Shown piece by piece: positions 28,004 through 37,256 of a stretch of 64,000 nucleotides of DNA (position 1 is its first letter; every line of letters begins with the position of its first letter). Source of the DNA: Azotobacter paspali (GTDB taxonomy: Bacteria; Pseudomonadota; Gammaproteobacteria; Pseudomonadales; Pseudomonadaceae); the NCBI RefSeq assembly GCF_042434745.1, contig NZ_JBHLSS010000042.1; one strand, given 5' to 3'. The notes beneath the pieces were generated by a model that was given only the letters and a program-made list of their open reading frames with translations, was not told the origin of the DNA and did no database searches. Both the position numbers and the translations under genes were made by a program.

Positions 28004-28741
28004 TCATTCGCGCCCCTCGAAATACTTCAGGATCTGCCGGATGCGCGCCTTGTCGCCGGCGGCCAGCCGGCGGCACCGGCAATACTGCAGATAGAAGCGC
28101 AGGCGCTGGGTGCGCGACAGCTCGTATTTGGCCACCTTGTCCAGGCAGGCCAGGTCCTTGACGATCCGCCAGCACAGCCAGTGGCCCCACCAGAAGCCAC
28201 CCATCGGGCAGTCGATGAGAAACAGCCGGCCCTCATCGTCGACCAGCAGGTTGCGCCACTTCAGGTCGTTGTGAACGAAGTGGTGGTCATGCATGGTCCG
28301 GGTCGCCTTGGCCAGTTGGCGGCTGACGATATCCACCCAGCGCGGATCGGCCAGGCGCGAGTCCTTGTCCCTGGCCAGGCGGGCCAGATCTCGGGTGCCC
28401 GGCAGCTCGCGAGTGATCAGGGCGCCACGCAGGAAGGCCCCGCCGTCGCGCTCCAGCCCCCAGGCGACCGGGGCGGCGGCCGGAATGCCCCACTTGGCGA
28501 AACGCCTGAGGTTCTGCCATTCGGCCTTGACCCGCGGCCGCCCCAGGTAGCGGCGCAGTCCCTTGCCCGCCGAACGGTAGCGCTTGACGTAATAGCGCAC
28601 GCCAGCGACTTCGACGCGGATCACGTCGGACAAGGGATCTTTCGAAACCCGCTCGCCCTCCAAGGCGAAGACCGCGTCCAGATTGACGAAGGACGCGGCC
28701 GCCGCGGGCTCTAGAGCGGGGTCCAGTTGCCAGGCACTCAT
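28004..28741 (-). CDS. wapP: LPS core heptose kinase, WapP-like
   Basis: A 245-residue kinase-like protein of the Kdo/WaaP clan. K53 lies in YYVKRYRS, the catalytic loop is HFVHNDLKWRNLL with D159 and N164, and the metal Asp D177 is in FLIDCPMGG. The loop is followed by aromatic residues (GGFWWGHW) that may sit at the membrane. It overlaps waaP by 4 bases (ATGA). In P. aeruginosa WapP, encoded directly after waaP, helps phosphorylate inner-core heptose, and the length there is similar. The neighbouring wapQ gene that I recall from P. aeruginosa has no counterpart here. Confidence 0.78.
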   Translation of the reverse strand: MSAWQLDPALEPAAAASFVNLDAVFALEGERVSKDPLSDVIRVEVAGVRYYVKRYRSAGKGLRRYLGRPRVKAEWQNLRRFAKWGIPAAAPVAWGLERDGGAFLRGALITRELPGTRDLARLARDKDSRLADPRWVDIVSRQLAKATRTMHDHHFVHNDLKWRNLLVDDEGRLFLIDCPMGGFWWGHWLCWRIVKDLACLDKVAKYELSRTQRLRFYLQYCRCRRLAAGDKARIRQILKYFEGRE

Positions 28742-29553
28742 AGTGGATTGCCCTTTGCCGCCTTGCGCCGGAAACGCGCCAGTAGCTGCCCGGCCCGGAC
28801 CTCCAGGCGGGCGATCAGACTGGCCTCTTCGCGCAGCACCTGGCGCAGCGGCCGGCGAAAATAGCCGCGCAGAAAACGCAGCTTGTCGCGCCGGGTCAGG
28901 CCGATGTCCAGCGCCGAGAAATACAGGGCGGCCAGATCCTTGTCGCGCCAGCGCCGCGGCGTGCGCCCCCGGGTCTGTGCGCGGTGCAGGTCGATCAGCG
29001 ACAGACGCAGGTTGCCGGGCTCGACCGGCCGGTCGGTATGCAGCAAAAAGTGGCAGATATAGCAGTCGCGATGGTTCACCCCGGCGCGGTGCATGTCGGC
29101 AGTCATCCGCGCCACCTCGGCGATCAACGCGCGCTTCAGGCGCGGCGCCGGCGGCCGGCTCGGCCAATCGAGGCAGAAATCCTCCAGGCTGACGGTCGGC
29201 GCCAATTCCTCGGTGATCAGGAAGGAGTGCCGGCGCGCCGGGTTGCCGCCGCGCTCGCCGAAAGCCACCGGCGTCATGCTCGGCACCCCCGCCTCGGCCA
29301 AGCGCCGGAGCGCCGTCCACTCCTGGGCGGCGCCGAGCACCGGTGCCTTGGCGGTCAGCAGGTTCTTGAGGATCTCGCCCCAGCCGGTACCCCGGTGGAT
29401 CTTGACGAAGTAGCCGCGTCCGGCCACCTCGACGCGCAGGGTGCGACGAGCCTCCAGTTCGCGGTAGACCCGGCCCTGCAGACGCTCGACCTCGACGAAG
29501 GCATCGCGCCCGGCCCAGAGGGACCCGAAAGGCTCGGAAAGAATCAACTGCAT
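28738..29553 (-). CDS. waaP: LPS core heptose(I) kinase WaaP
   Basis: Phosphorylates heptose I of the LPS inner core; in P. aeruginosa the enzyme is essential and shares the protein-kinase fold. Of 271 residues, K51 (YFVKIHRG) and K69 line the ATP site, D163 in NHRDCYICHF is the catalytic aspartate, and LSLIDLHRAQ holds the metal-binding Asp. The C-terminus is strongly basic, fitting a membrane-surface enzyme. The start at 29553 (MQLILSEPFG) agrees with family length; an in-frame ATG at 29616 runs through the REP-like element. Followed by the WapP-like gene with ATGA coupling. Confidence 0.95.
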   Translation of the reverse strand: MQLILSEPFGSLWAGRDAFVEVERLQGRVYRELEARRTLRVEVAGRGYFVKIHRGTGWGEILKNLLTAKAPVLGAAQEWTALRRLAEAGVPSMTPVAFGERGGNPARRHSFLITEELAPTVSLEDFCLDWPSRPPAPRLKRALIAEVARMTADMHRAGVNHRDCYICHFLLHTDRPVEPGNLRLSLIDLHRAQTRGRTPRRWRDKDLAALYFSALDIGLTRRDKLRFLRGYFRRPLRQVLREEASLIARLEVRAGQLLARFRRKAAKGNPL

Positions 29554-29568
29554 GGACGTACATCCCTG

Positions 29569-29595
29569 TGGAAGCCAGCTTGCCGGCGATCCGCG
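29569..29595 (+). repeat. REP-like element between waaP and waaG
   Basis: GTGGAAGCCAGCTTGCCGGCGATCCGCGG matches the REP-like copies at 2519 and 2600. It lies in the 91-bp gap between waaG and waaP, inside the otherwise tightly packed core operon. Confidence 0.6.
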
Positions 29596-29644
29596 GCGCA
29601 CCATGCCATCGCCCATGCGCCGGCCCCGCGATCGGGCGAAGGTT

Positions 29645-30769
29645 TCATGCGCCCTGCTCCATCAGGATCAGATCGGCGGCCCGCTGCGGCATGGAATAGA
29701 GGTCGGCGGTTTCGGCGTAGGCCAGGCCGTTGCGCCGACAGAGCGCCCGCTGCCCATCGTCTTCGAGCATCGCGGCGAGCGTCCCGTTCAGGCGCTCCTG
29801 CTCGAAGGGGCTGGGCAGCACTTGCCCGCAACCCGCCTCGGCGATGTAGTGGGCATAGCCGCAGACATCGGTGACCAGCACCGGCAGCCCGGCGACCAAC
29901 GCCTCGAGCAGCACGGTACCGGTGTTCTCGTTGTAGGCCGGATGGATCAGCAGATCGGCGCCGAGCAGAAAGCGCGGGATGTCGCTGCGCCCCTTGAAAA
30001 TCTCGACCCGCCCGGACAGGCCGAGCGCTTTGATCTGCAACTGGAAGGGCCGCGGATCGTCCTGGCCGATGGCGATCAGCCGAGTGCGCCTCTTCAGGGC
30101 GCCGGGCAGCGCGGCGAGCGCCTTGAGACTGCGGTCCAGCCCTTTGGTCTTGAAGCCGGAGCCGATTTGCACCAGTAGCAGGTCGTCCCCGGCCAAGCCG
30201 AACTCGTGGCGGAAGTCGGCGCGGATTGCGTGCGCATCGGGCGGCGCGCGGCGGTCGGCGGAAATGCCCGGAGGCAGCAGGTGGAAACGCTCCGTCGGCG
30301 TGCCGTAATGCTTGACGAACAATGGTTGCTGTACTTCAGAGATCATCAATATGCGTGTCTTCGCCTGCGGCGCGAACACCGCGCGCTCATAGCCGGCGAA
30401 ATGCCGGTAGCGCCCCCACAGGCGATACAGCGGATTGCGCAGGGTCTGCGCCTTGTCCTCGTAGCAGGGGTCGGCGGCGTAGTAGACATCCAGCCCAGGC
30501 ATCTTGTTGAAGCCGATCACTCGGTCCACGGGACACCGCGCTAGGTCGGCCCGCACCCAGGCGGTGAACTTCTCGTTGCGGCGGTGGTTGAACAACGCTT
30601 TGATCGGTGCGATCAGCACCTCGAAGCCCGGCGGGATCTCGCCCTCCCAGGACATGCTATAGACGCGGATGGCGTGTCCGCGCCTCTGGGATTCCAGGGC
30701 GATGCGCATGAAGTCGCGCTGCAGCCCACCGAAGGGAAAGTACTTGTAAAGGATGAAGGCCAGCTGCAT
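29645..30769 (-). CDS. waaG: LPS core glucosyltransferase I WaaG
   Basis: GT4 enzyme that adds the first outer-core hexose to heptose II; the Pseudomonas enzyme is thought to use GalNAc. At 374 residues it equals E. coli WaaG in length. Early residues FPFGGLQRDFMRIA and a basic segment bind acceptor and membrane. GSGFKTKGLDRSL is the donor-phosphate loop, and NENTGTVLLEALVAGLPVLVTD carries the E-x7-E motif. The start at 30769 (MQLAFILY) was chosen over the ATG two codons upstream. It lies between waaC and waaP on the same strand. Confidence 0.94.
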   Translation of the reverse strand: MQLAFILYKYFPFGGLQRDFMRIALESQRRGHAIRVYSMSWEGEIPPGFEVLIAPIKALFNHRRNEKFTAWVRADLARCPVDRVIGFNKMPGLDVYYAADPCYEDKAQTLRNPLYRLWGRYRHFAGYERAVFAPQAKTRILMISEVQQPLFVKHYGTPTERFHLLPPGISADRRAPPDAHAIRADFRHEFGLAGDDLLLVQIGSGFKTKGLDRSLKALAALPGALKRRTRLIAIGQDDPRPFQLQIKALGLSGRVEIFKGRSDIPRFLLGADLLIHPAYNENTGTVLLEALVAGLPVLVTDVCGYAHYIAEAGCGQVLPSPFEQERLNGTLAAMLEDDGQRALCRRNGLAYAETADLYSMPQRAADLILMEQGA

Positions 30770-30839
30770 CAGCAAGTCCTGTCGATGGAAACATGGATCG
30801 GCGCCGGGCGCGCGAGCGCGATGCGAGGAGCCGGCCCGT

Positions 30840-31904
30840 TCAGCATCGGCAGGCCGCCTCGTCCAGCAGCGCTTGCAAGGCGCCGGCCACCCGCCGCGGA
30901 TCGATGCGACTGAAACACACCGGCTGCTCGCGGCTCAAATCCAGCCGGCGGCGGTCCTCCTCGGTCAGTCGGTAGCCGCAAGTCTTGCGCAGGCAGGGCA
31001 CACAGGCCGGGTAGTCGCTGGTCAGGCGGCACTGGTGTCGACCGTAGGCGCCGGTCAGGCGCGGATCGGTCGGGCCGTAGAGGGAGATGGTCGGCACATC
31101 CAGCGCCGCCGCCAGGTGACCGAGGCCGGTGTCCACAGCCACGCAGGCGCCGGCCCCGGCGAGAATCCCGGCAATGCCGGCGAGGTTGGTTCGGGGCAGC
31201 ACCTCGACCGCCGCCAGCCCCTCAGCGATGCGCCCGGCGCGCTCCCGCTCCGCCACATTGCCCCAGGGCAGGCGCACCGCCCAGCCCGCACTGCCCATGC
31301 ATTCGGCCAGCTCGCGCCAGTAGCTTTCCGGCCAGTGCTTGCTGTCCCAGGTGGTGCCGTGCAGGAATAGCAGGTAGGGCGCGCCGTCCGGCACGGCCAG
31401 GCGGTGGCGGTCCAGTCCGTAGTCGCCGACCGCCGTCGGCGGCGGATAGCCCAGTGCCTGGGCGAACAACTGGCGTACCCGCTCCACCGCATGCTGGCCC
31501 CAGGGCACGGGGAAGCGGCGCCCATAAAAGAGACTGGCCAGCGGCTCGCGCGCCGAGCGGCGGTCCAGTCCGGCCACCGGCGCGCCGCCGAAACGGGTCA
31601 GCCAGGCGCTTTTCAACAGCCCCTGGGCATCGATCACCAGGTCGTAGCGGTCCTCTCCCAGGGCCTGGCGAAAGCGCCGCCATTCGTCACGGCTGGTCGC
31701 CTGCCAGGGACTCCGGCGCCAGCGGCGGATGGCCACCGGAATCACCCGCTCCACGGCCGGATGCCAGGCGGGAATCTCGGCGAAGCCCTCCTCCACTACC
31801 CAGTCGAAACGGATACCGGGCAGCGCCCGCGCCGCGTCGGTCAGCGCCGGCAGGGTATGGATGACATCGCCCAGCGAGGAAGTCTTGATCAGCAGTACGC
31901 GCAC
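30840..31904 (-). CDS. waaC: ADP-heptose:LPS heptosyltransferase I WaaC
   Basis: Adds the first heptose to Kdo2-lipid A in the cytoplasmic leaflet. The 354-residue GT9 protein starts MRVLLIKTSSLGDVIHTLPAL, the diagnostic opening of WaaC, and has LLFLHGTTWDSKHWPE and VAVDTGLGHLAAALDVPTISLYGPTDP for ADP-heptose binding. Its start codon directly abuts the waaF stop. Heptosyltransferase II would lack the SSLGD wording, so the I assignment is firm. Confidence 0.95.
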   Translation of the reverse strand: MRVLLIKTSSLGDVIHTLPALTDAARALPGIRFDWVVEEGFAEIPAWHPAVERVIPVAIRRWRRSPWQATSRDEWRRFRQALGEDRYDLVIDAQGLLKSAWLTRFGGAPVAGLDRRSAREPLASLFYGRRFPVPWGQHAVERVRQLFAQALGYPPPTAVGDYGLDRHRLAVPDGAPYLLFLHGTTWDSKHWPESYWRELAECMGSAGWAVRLPWGNVAERERAGRIAEGLAAVEVLPRTNLAGIAGILAGAGACVAVDTGLGHLAAALDVPTISLYGPTDPRLTGAYGRHQCRLTSDYPACVPCLRKTCGYRLTEEDRRRLDLSREQPVCFSRIDPRRVAGALQALLDEAACRC

Positions 31905-32954
31905 TCAGTGCTCCTGCCGCCGGGGGGCGGGCAAAGGATCGCCGGCGAGACGCTGGAGGGCGTCCAGCACCGCCTGGGGCGCCAACTGACGCAGGCAGTC
32001 GTAGTGGCCGAAGCGGCAGGTGCGCTCGAAACAGGGACTGCAGTCCAGGCCCAGGCGGACGATCTCCACCGGCTCGGCCAACGGCGGGGTGAACTGCGGC
32101 GAGGTGGAACCGTACACCGCCACCAGCGGACGGCCCAGCGCGGCGGCCACGTGCATCAACCCGGAATCGTTGGAGACCACTGCGTCGGCACAGGACAAGA
32201 GGTCGAGTGCCTCGGCGAGGCTGGTTTCCCCGGCCAGATTGGCCACCGTCGCCTGTAGCCTGGGCGCCAGGGCCGAGCGGATCGCCTCGCCGACCGGATG
32301 GTCGTTCTTCGAGCCGAACAGCCAGACCTGCCAGCCGGCGCGCAGCTTGGCCTCGGCCACCGCGGCATAGTGCTCGACCGGCCAGCGCTTGGCCTCGCCG
32401 AACTCGGCGCCGGGACAGAGCGCCAGCAGTGGCCGGCCGAGATGCAGGCCGAATTTTTGCAGTGCCGCCGCCCGGCTCTGCGGCTCGATGCGCAGGACCG
32501 GGCGCGGATAGGGGCGCGGCAGCTCGGCACCCGGCGCGAAAGCCAGGGCCATGAAGCGCTCGATCATCAGCGGATAGCGCTTCTTATCCAGTCGGCGGAT
32601 ATCGTTGAGCAGCACGTAGCGCATCTCGCCACGCCAGCCGGTGCGCCTGGGGATGCCGGCGAAAAACGGCACCAGGGCCGACTTCAGCGAGTTGGGCAAC
32701 AGGATCGCCTGGTCGTACTGCCCGGCCAGTGACTTGCCGATGCGGCGGCGGCCGGCGAGGTCGAGCACGCCGTGGCCGAACGGGAAGCTCAGCGCGCGGC
32801 GTACCTCGGGCATGCGCTCGAGGATCGGCCGGCTCCAGTCGGGCGCCAGCACGTCGATCGCACAGTCGGGATGACGCTGCTTCAGGCAGACGAACAGGGT
32901 CTGCGCCATCACCATGTCGCCGACCCAGCTCGGGCCAATGATCAGAATATTCAT
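31905..32954 (-). CDS. waaF: ADP-heptose:LPS heptosyltransferase II WaaF
   Basis: Adds the second heptose of the inner core. The 349-residue GT9 protein starts MNILIIGPSWVGDMVMAQTLF, which is typical of WaaF, and contains LCPGAEFGEAKRWP and VSNDSGLMHVAAALGRPLVAVYGSTSP. Length equals E. coli WaaF (348). A longer in-frame ATG at 33182 would overlap ilvE on the same strand and is not conserved. The order waaF, waaC, waaG, waaP on the minus strand is that of P. aeruginosa. Confidence 0.96.
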   Translation of the reverse strand: MNILIIGPSWVGDMVMAQTLFVCLKQRHPDCAIDVLAPDWSRPILERMPEVRRALSFPFGHGVLDLAGRRRIGKSLAGQYDQAILLPNSLKSALVPFFAGIPRRTGWRGEMRYVLLNDIRRLDKKRYPLMIERFMALAFAPGAELPRPYPRPVLRIEPQSRAAALQKFGLHLGRPLLALCPGAEFGEAKRWPVEHYAAVAEAKLRAGWQVWLFGSKNDHPVGEAIRSALAPRLQATVANLAGETSLAEALDLLSCADAVVSNDSGLMHVAAALGRPLVAVYGSTSPQFTPPLAEPVEIVRLGLDCSPCFERTCRFGHYDCLRQLAPQAVLDALQRLAGDPLPAPRRQEH

Positions 32955-33078
32955 GAACGGAAAGCCGGACTGCAGGATGGGTTGGCCGTGATGGCGGCGC
33001 GAGCCGCCGTCGATGCCGCATCGGTCGGCCCCACGGGGGCCGGATGGTGGGTCACGGCCCGCCCCACCCGGCGCCTCG

Positions 33079-34002
33079 TCACTTGACCAGGGTACGCCAC
33101 TCGGGATGGGCGTCGGTCTTGCCGGTGACCAGGTCGAAGTACGCACGCTGCAGCTTCTCGGTGACCGGGCCGCGGCGGCCAATGCCGATCTGCCGGCCGT
33201 CCACCTCGCGGATCGGGGTGACCTCGGCGGCGGTGCCGGTGAAGAAGGCCTCGTCGGCGATGTACACCTCGTCGCGGGTGATGCGCTTCTCGACGTACGG
33301 GATGCCCAGCTCGCGGGCCAGGGTCAGTACCGTGCCGCGGGTGATGCCGTTCAGGCAGGCGGTGACTTCCGGGGTGTAGATCACGCCCTCCTTGACGATG
33401 AAGATGTTCTCCCCCGAGCCCTCGGCCACGTAGCCTTCCGGATCGAGCAGCAGGGCCTCGTCGGCGCCGCCGGAGATCGCCTCTTGCAGGGCCAGCATGG
33501 AGTTGACATAGGCGCCACTGGACTTGGCGCGGGTCATGGTAATGTTCACATGGTGGCGGGTGAAGGAACTGGTGCGGATCTTGATGCCCTGCTCCAGCGC
33601 GTCCTCGCCCATGTACGCGCCCCAGTGCCAGGCGGCGACGATGACGCGGACCCGCAGGCCGCTGGCGCGCAGGCCCATGCCTTCCGAGCCGTAGAAGGCC
33701 AGCGGGCGGATGTAGGCGCTGTCCAACTTGTTCTCGCGCACCGCGGCGCGGGTCGCCTCATTGATCTCCTCCCTGGTGAAGGGGATCTTCATGTTCATGA
33801 TGTGTGCCGAGTCGAACAGGCGGTCGGTGTGCGCCTGTAGGCGGAAAATCGCTGTGCCCTGCGGCGTGTTGTAGGCACGCACGCCCTCGAACACGCCCAT
33901 CCCATAGTGCAGGCTGTGGGTCAGCACATGGGTGGTCGCCTCGCGCCACTGCACCAGCTCGCCGTCGTACCAGATCACACCATCACGGTCGGCCATCGAC
34001 AT
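33079..34002 (-). CDS. ilvE: branched-chain amino acid aminotransferase
   Basis: PLP-dependent fold-IV aminotransferase that forms leucine, isoleucine and valine from their keto acids. It has 307 residues. THVLTHSLHYGMGVFEG opens the domain, the PLP lysine lies in TMTRAKSSGAYVNS, and EGSGENIFIVK plus GITRGTVLTLARELG bind the phosphate. EVTPIREVDGR closes the active site. The start at 34002 (MSMADRDGV) was chosen; 33996 is an alternative two codons later. It sits between glnE and waaF as in PAO1. Confidence 0.96.
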   Translation of the reverse strand: MSMADRDGVIWYDGELVQWREATTHVLTHSLHYGMGVFEGVRAYNTPQGTAIFRLQAHTDRLFDSAHIMNMKIPFTREEINEATRAAVRENKLDSAYIRPLAFYGSEGMGLRASGLRVRVIVAAWHWGAYMGEDALEQGIKIRTSSFTRHHVNITMTRAKSSGAYVNSMLALQEAISGGADEALLLDPEGYVAEGSGENIFIVKEGVIYTPEVTACLNGITRGTVLTLARELGIPYVEKRITRDEVYIADEAFFTGTAAEVTPIREVDGRQIGIGRRGPVTEKLQRAYFDLVTGKTDAHPEWRTLVK

Positions 34003-34047
34003 AGTTAGCCTGCTCCTCAAGAATTCGATACCTAATACACTCAGATC

Positions 34048-34069
34048 GGGCGGCACCCCGGCGCCGCCC
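34048..34069 (-). terminator. candidate terminator hairpin after glnE
   Basis: GGGCGGC (34048-34054) pairs with GCCGCCC (34063-34069) around 8 bases, about 30 bp downstream of the glnE stop. No T-run follows on the minus strand, so it may be a weak or Rho-assisted stop. Confidence 0.35.
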
Positions 34070-34097
34070 CTTCGGCAGGCCCCCGCAGGCGCCCCGC

Positions 34098-37040
34098 TCA
34101 GCTCAACCCCAGCTCCCGCCAGATTCTCATCACCGCACGACGTTCGTCCCCGAACCGATCGCCGCCCACCACGCCCGGCTGCTTCTGCAAGGTCAGGCGG
34201 TGGGCGGCGGCGCGATAGGTCTTGTAGGCCTCCTGCAGCAGGCGAACCTCGTCGCACGGCAGCAGGCCGGCCTGCGCGAGGCCGTCCAGAATCCGGATGT
34301 TGTCGGTGTAGCGCAACAGCTCGGGATGCTGGTGCGACCAGGCGAGGGCCGCATATTGCACCATAAATTCGATATCGACGATACCGCCGGCATCCTGCTT
34401 TAGATTGAAGGGGAGCGTCGCTTCGAAAGCGTTCTTTGCCGTGCCGGCGGCCGTGCTCGAGGTGCCCAGGCTGGCGCGCATCTTCGCGCGCATGTCGCCG
34501 ACCTCGCGGCGCAGGACCTTTAGATCGCGCGGCCGGCCCAGCACCTGCGCGCGCACCTCGGCAAAGGCCGTCGCCAGCCGCGGGCTGCCGACCAGCGCGC
34601 GGGCGCGCACCAGCGCCTGGTGCTCCCAGGTCCAGGCTTCGTGCTCCTGGTAGCGGCGGAAGGCGCCGAGCGAACTGACCAGAAGCCCGGCGTTGCCGCT
34701 CGGGCGCAGGCGCATGTCGACCTTGTAGAGCTGCCCGGAAGGGGTCTGCGTGGTGAGCAAGTGGACGATGCGCTGTCCCAGGCGGGTGAAGAACTGCGCG
34801 CCGTCGATCGGCTTGGCGCCGTCGGTTTCGGCTTGCGGATCGCCGTCGTGGATGAACACCAGATCCAGGTCCGAACCGTGCCCCAGCTCGATGCCGCCAA
34901 CCTTGCCGTAGCCGACGATGAGAAAATCCAGCTCGCAGGGGCTGCCGTCGCTGCGCCTAGGATTGCCGTGACGAACGACCATCTGCCGCCAGGCGAGGCT
35001 CAGGACTTGGTCGAGGATCGCCTCGGCCAGCCAGGTCAAATAGTCGCTGACCTTCATCAACGGCAGGGTGCCGGCGATCTCCGAGGCGGCGACGCGCAGC
35101 CGGTGGGCCAGCTTGAAATGGCGCAACGCTTCCATCTGCTGCTCCAGATCGTCCTCGGGAATGCGCAGCAGCAGTTCGCGCAGCTCGGCGACCAGCTCCG
35201 CCTCCTGCGGCGGACTGTACAGGCGCTCCTCGTTGAGCAACTGGTCGAGCAGCAAGGGGAAGCGGGCGATCTGCTCGGCGATCCACGGACTGGCGGCACA
35301 GAGGCTGAGCAGGCGCCGCAGGGCGCCGGGATTCTCCGCGAGCAGCACCAGGTAGGCGGAACGCCGCGCCACCGCCTCGACCAGCGGCAGCACCCGCTCC
35401 AGCACCAGGTCGGGATCGTCCTGCTCCACCACCTGGGCCAGCAGTTGCGGAATGAAAGCATCGAGGCGCTCGCGGCCGAGGCGCTGCATGCCGCGCACCT
35501 GGCTGCCGCCGCGCAGTGTCGCGAGGCGCTGGCGGACCTGCTGCGGATCGGCGAAGCCGGCTTCGACCAGTTGCCGGCAGACCGCCGCCTCGTCCCCGCC
35601 GTTCTCCCATAACGGCAGCCACTGGGCGTCGACCGGCCGCCTTTCAGATGCCTCGTCCTCACCAGGAACGGCGATCACCTGGCGGAAATGCCAGTCGATA
35701 CGCTCGCGCCAGTGCGCCAGCCGGCCGAGAAATGCCTCCCAGCCGGCGCAGCCGAGCATGCAGGCGACCCGTGCCCGGTCGAGTTCGTTATCCGGCAGCA
35801 TCTGCGTCTGGCGATCGGCGATGGCCTGCAGGGCATGCTCGGTGTAGCGCAGGAACTCATAGCCTTCGCGCAGCTCGGCCACCGCCGCCGGCGGCAGGTA
35901 GCCCTGCCCCTCGAGAGTCGCCAGTACCTCGAGCAGCGGCCGCCGCTGCAGGCTGCGGTCGCGGCCGCCGTGGATCAACTGGAACACCTGGGCGACGAAC
36001 TCCACCTCGCGGATACCGCCGGCGCCCAGCTTGACGTTGTCCGCCATGCCCTTGCGGCGTACCTCCTGGCGGATCAGTTGCTTCATGTCGCGCAGCGCCT
36101 CGATCGCCGAGAAATCCAGGTAGCGCCGGTAGACGAACGGCCGCAGCAGCTCCAGGAGCTGGCGCCCGGCCTCGCGGTCGCCGCCGACCACCCGCGCCTT
36201 GATCATCGCGTAGCGTTCCCAGTCGCGTCCCTGGTCCTGGTAATACTGTTCCATGGCGCCGAAACTGTAGACCAACGGCCCGCTGGAGCCATAGGGGCGC
36301 AGGCGCATGTCGACGCGGAACGCCTGGCCGTCCACGGTGATGGCGTCCAGCGCCCCGATCAGCTTCTGCCCGAGGCGGACAAAGAACTCCTGGTTGTCCA
36401 GGCTGCGTCGCTCGCCGTCCGTCTCGCCGCCCTCGGGATAGGCAAAGATCAAATCGATGTCCGAGGACAGGTTCAATTCGCCGGCGCCCAGCTTGCCCAT
36501 GCCGAGTACCACCAGCCGCTGCGGCTGCCCGGAGCGACGCCCGAGCGGTGTGCCGAAGCGCGCGCGCAGGCGCTCGTACAGCCAGGCGCAGGCCAGGTCG
36601 ATGCAGGCGTCGGCGAGTTCGGAGAGGTCGTGGCAGGTCTCGGCCAGATCCGCCTGGCGTGTGATGTCGCGCCAGACGATGCGCACCTGCTGGCGATGGC
36701 GGAAGCGCCGCAGCCGCCGCCCCAGTTCCTCCTCCTGCGCGCAGTCGGCGAGCAGCGCGGCGAGTTGCCCGCGCAGCTCGTCCGGCACCAGGGAACGCTC
36801 GAGGCTGCTGTCGCCGGCCAATTGCAGAAGCATGGCCGGATCGCGCAGCGCCCGTTCGAGGACGAACTCGCTGTTCGCGCAGACCCGCGCGAAGGCCGCG
36901 CGCCGCGCCGGCGGCCAGTCGGCAAAGGGCGGCGCCGGACTGTCGCCGAGCGTGCCGGCGACCTCCCCGAAGCGTTGCAAGGCCTGATTGCCCAGGGTTT
37001 CCAACGCGGGGGGAAGGTCGATCAGCGTAGGTAGGCTCAT
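34098..37040 (-). CDS. glnE: glutamine synthetase adenylyltransferase/adenylyl-removing enzyme
   Basis: A 980-residue bifunctional enzyme that adds or removes AMP on glutamine synthetase in response to nitrogen through PII. It has two nucleotidyltransferase domains. The N-terminal removing domain has LNLSSDIDLIFAYPEGGETDG, and the C-terminal adenylylating domain has GYGKVGGIELGHGSDLDLVFIHDGD. A helical linker lies between them. Length agrees with Pseudomonas GlnE (about 980). The start at 37040 (MSLPTLIDLP) is the family start; further upstream ATGs run into the aceE control region. Divergent from aceE. Confidence 0.96.
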   Translation of the reverse strand: MSLPTLIDLPPALETLGNQALQRFGEVAGTLGDSPAPPFADWPPARRAAFARVCANSEFVLERALRDPAMLLQLAGDSSLERSLVPDELRGQLAALLADCAQEEELGRRLRRFRHRQQVRIVWRDITRQADLAETCHDLSELADACIDLACAWLYERLRARFGTPLGRRSGQPQRLVVLGMGKLGAGELNLSSDIDLIFAYPEGGETDGERRSLDNQEFFVRLGQKLIGALDAITVDGQAFRVDMRLRPYGSSGPLVYSFGAMEQYYQDQGRDWERYAMIKARVVGGDREAGRQLLELLRPFVYRRYLDFSAIEALRDMKQLIRQEVRRKGMADNVKLGAGGIREVEFVAQVFQLIHGGRDRSLQRRPLLEVLATLEGQGYLPPAAVAELREGYEFLRYTEHALQAIADRQTQMLPDNELDRARVACMLGCAGWEAFLGRLAHWRERIDWHFRQVIAVPGEDEASERRPVDAQWLPLWENGGDEAAVCRQLVEAGFADPQQVRQRLATLRGGSQVRGMQRLGRERLDAFIPQLLAQVVEQDDPDLVLERVLPLVEAVARRSAYLVLLAENPGALRRLLSLCAASPWIAEQIARFPLLLDQLLNEERLYSPPQEAELVAELRELLLRIPEDDLEQQMEALRHFKLAHRLRVAASEIAGTLPLMKVSDYLTWLAEAILDQVLSLAWRQMVVRHGNPRRSDGSPCELDFLIVGYGKVGGIELGHGSDLDLVFIHDGDPQAETDGAKPIDGAQFFTRLGQRIVHLLTTQTPSGQLYKVDMRLRPSGNAGLLVSSLGAFRRYQEHEAWTWEHQALVRARALVGSPRLATAFAEVRAQVLGRPRDLKVLRREVGDMRAKMRASLGTSSTAAGTAKNAFEATLPFNLKQDAGGIVDIEFMVQYAALAWSHQHPELLRYTDNIRILDGLAQAGLLPCDEVRLLQEAYKTYRAAAHRLTLQKQPGVVGGDRFGDERRAVMRIWRELGLS

Positions 37041-37141
37041 GCTCGTGTCCTGTATAGGCCAGATTTTCCGCAAGCGGCTGAGTCTGACCCGCGGGGTAAT
37101 TTTACAAAAATCCGTGGGAGGGGGCTGAAAGCGCCATAGTT

Positions 37142-37158
37142 TTGTAGTAAAACTACAA
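37142..37158. promoter_or_regulatory. perfect palindrome upstream of aceE, candidate operator
   Basis: TTGTAGT (37142-37148), AAA, ACTACAA (37152-37158): a perfect 7-bp inverted repeat with a 3-base spacer, about 100 bases before aceE and 100 before glnE. A CATAGT hexamer at 37135-37140 just before it could serve as an aceE -10 box, which would put the palindrome over the start point, the position of a repressor site. The regulator is not identifiable from sequence. Confidence 0.6.
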
Positions 37159-37256
37159 GACAGTCGGATCACCCGCCGACCCACGAACAACAATCCCGCC
37201 GCCGCCCATAAGGCCGGTAGCGCATCCAGGCTCCCAACTCAGGGAGGCCTTCCGCT

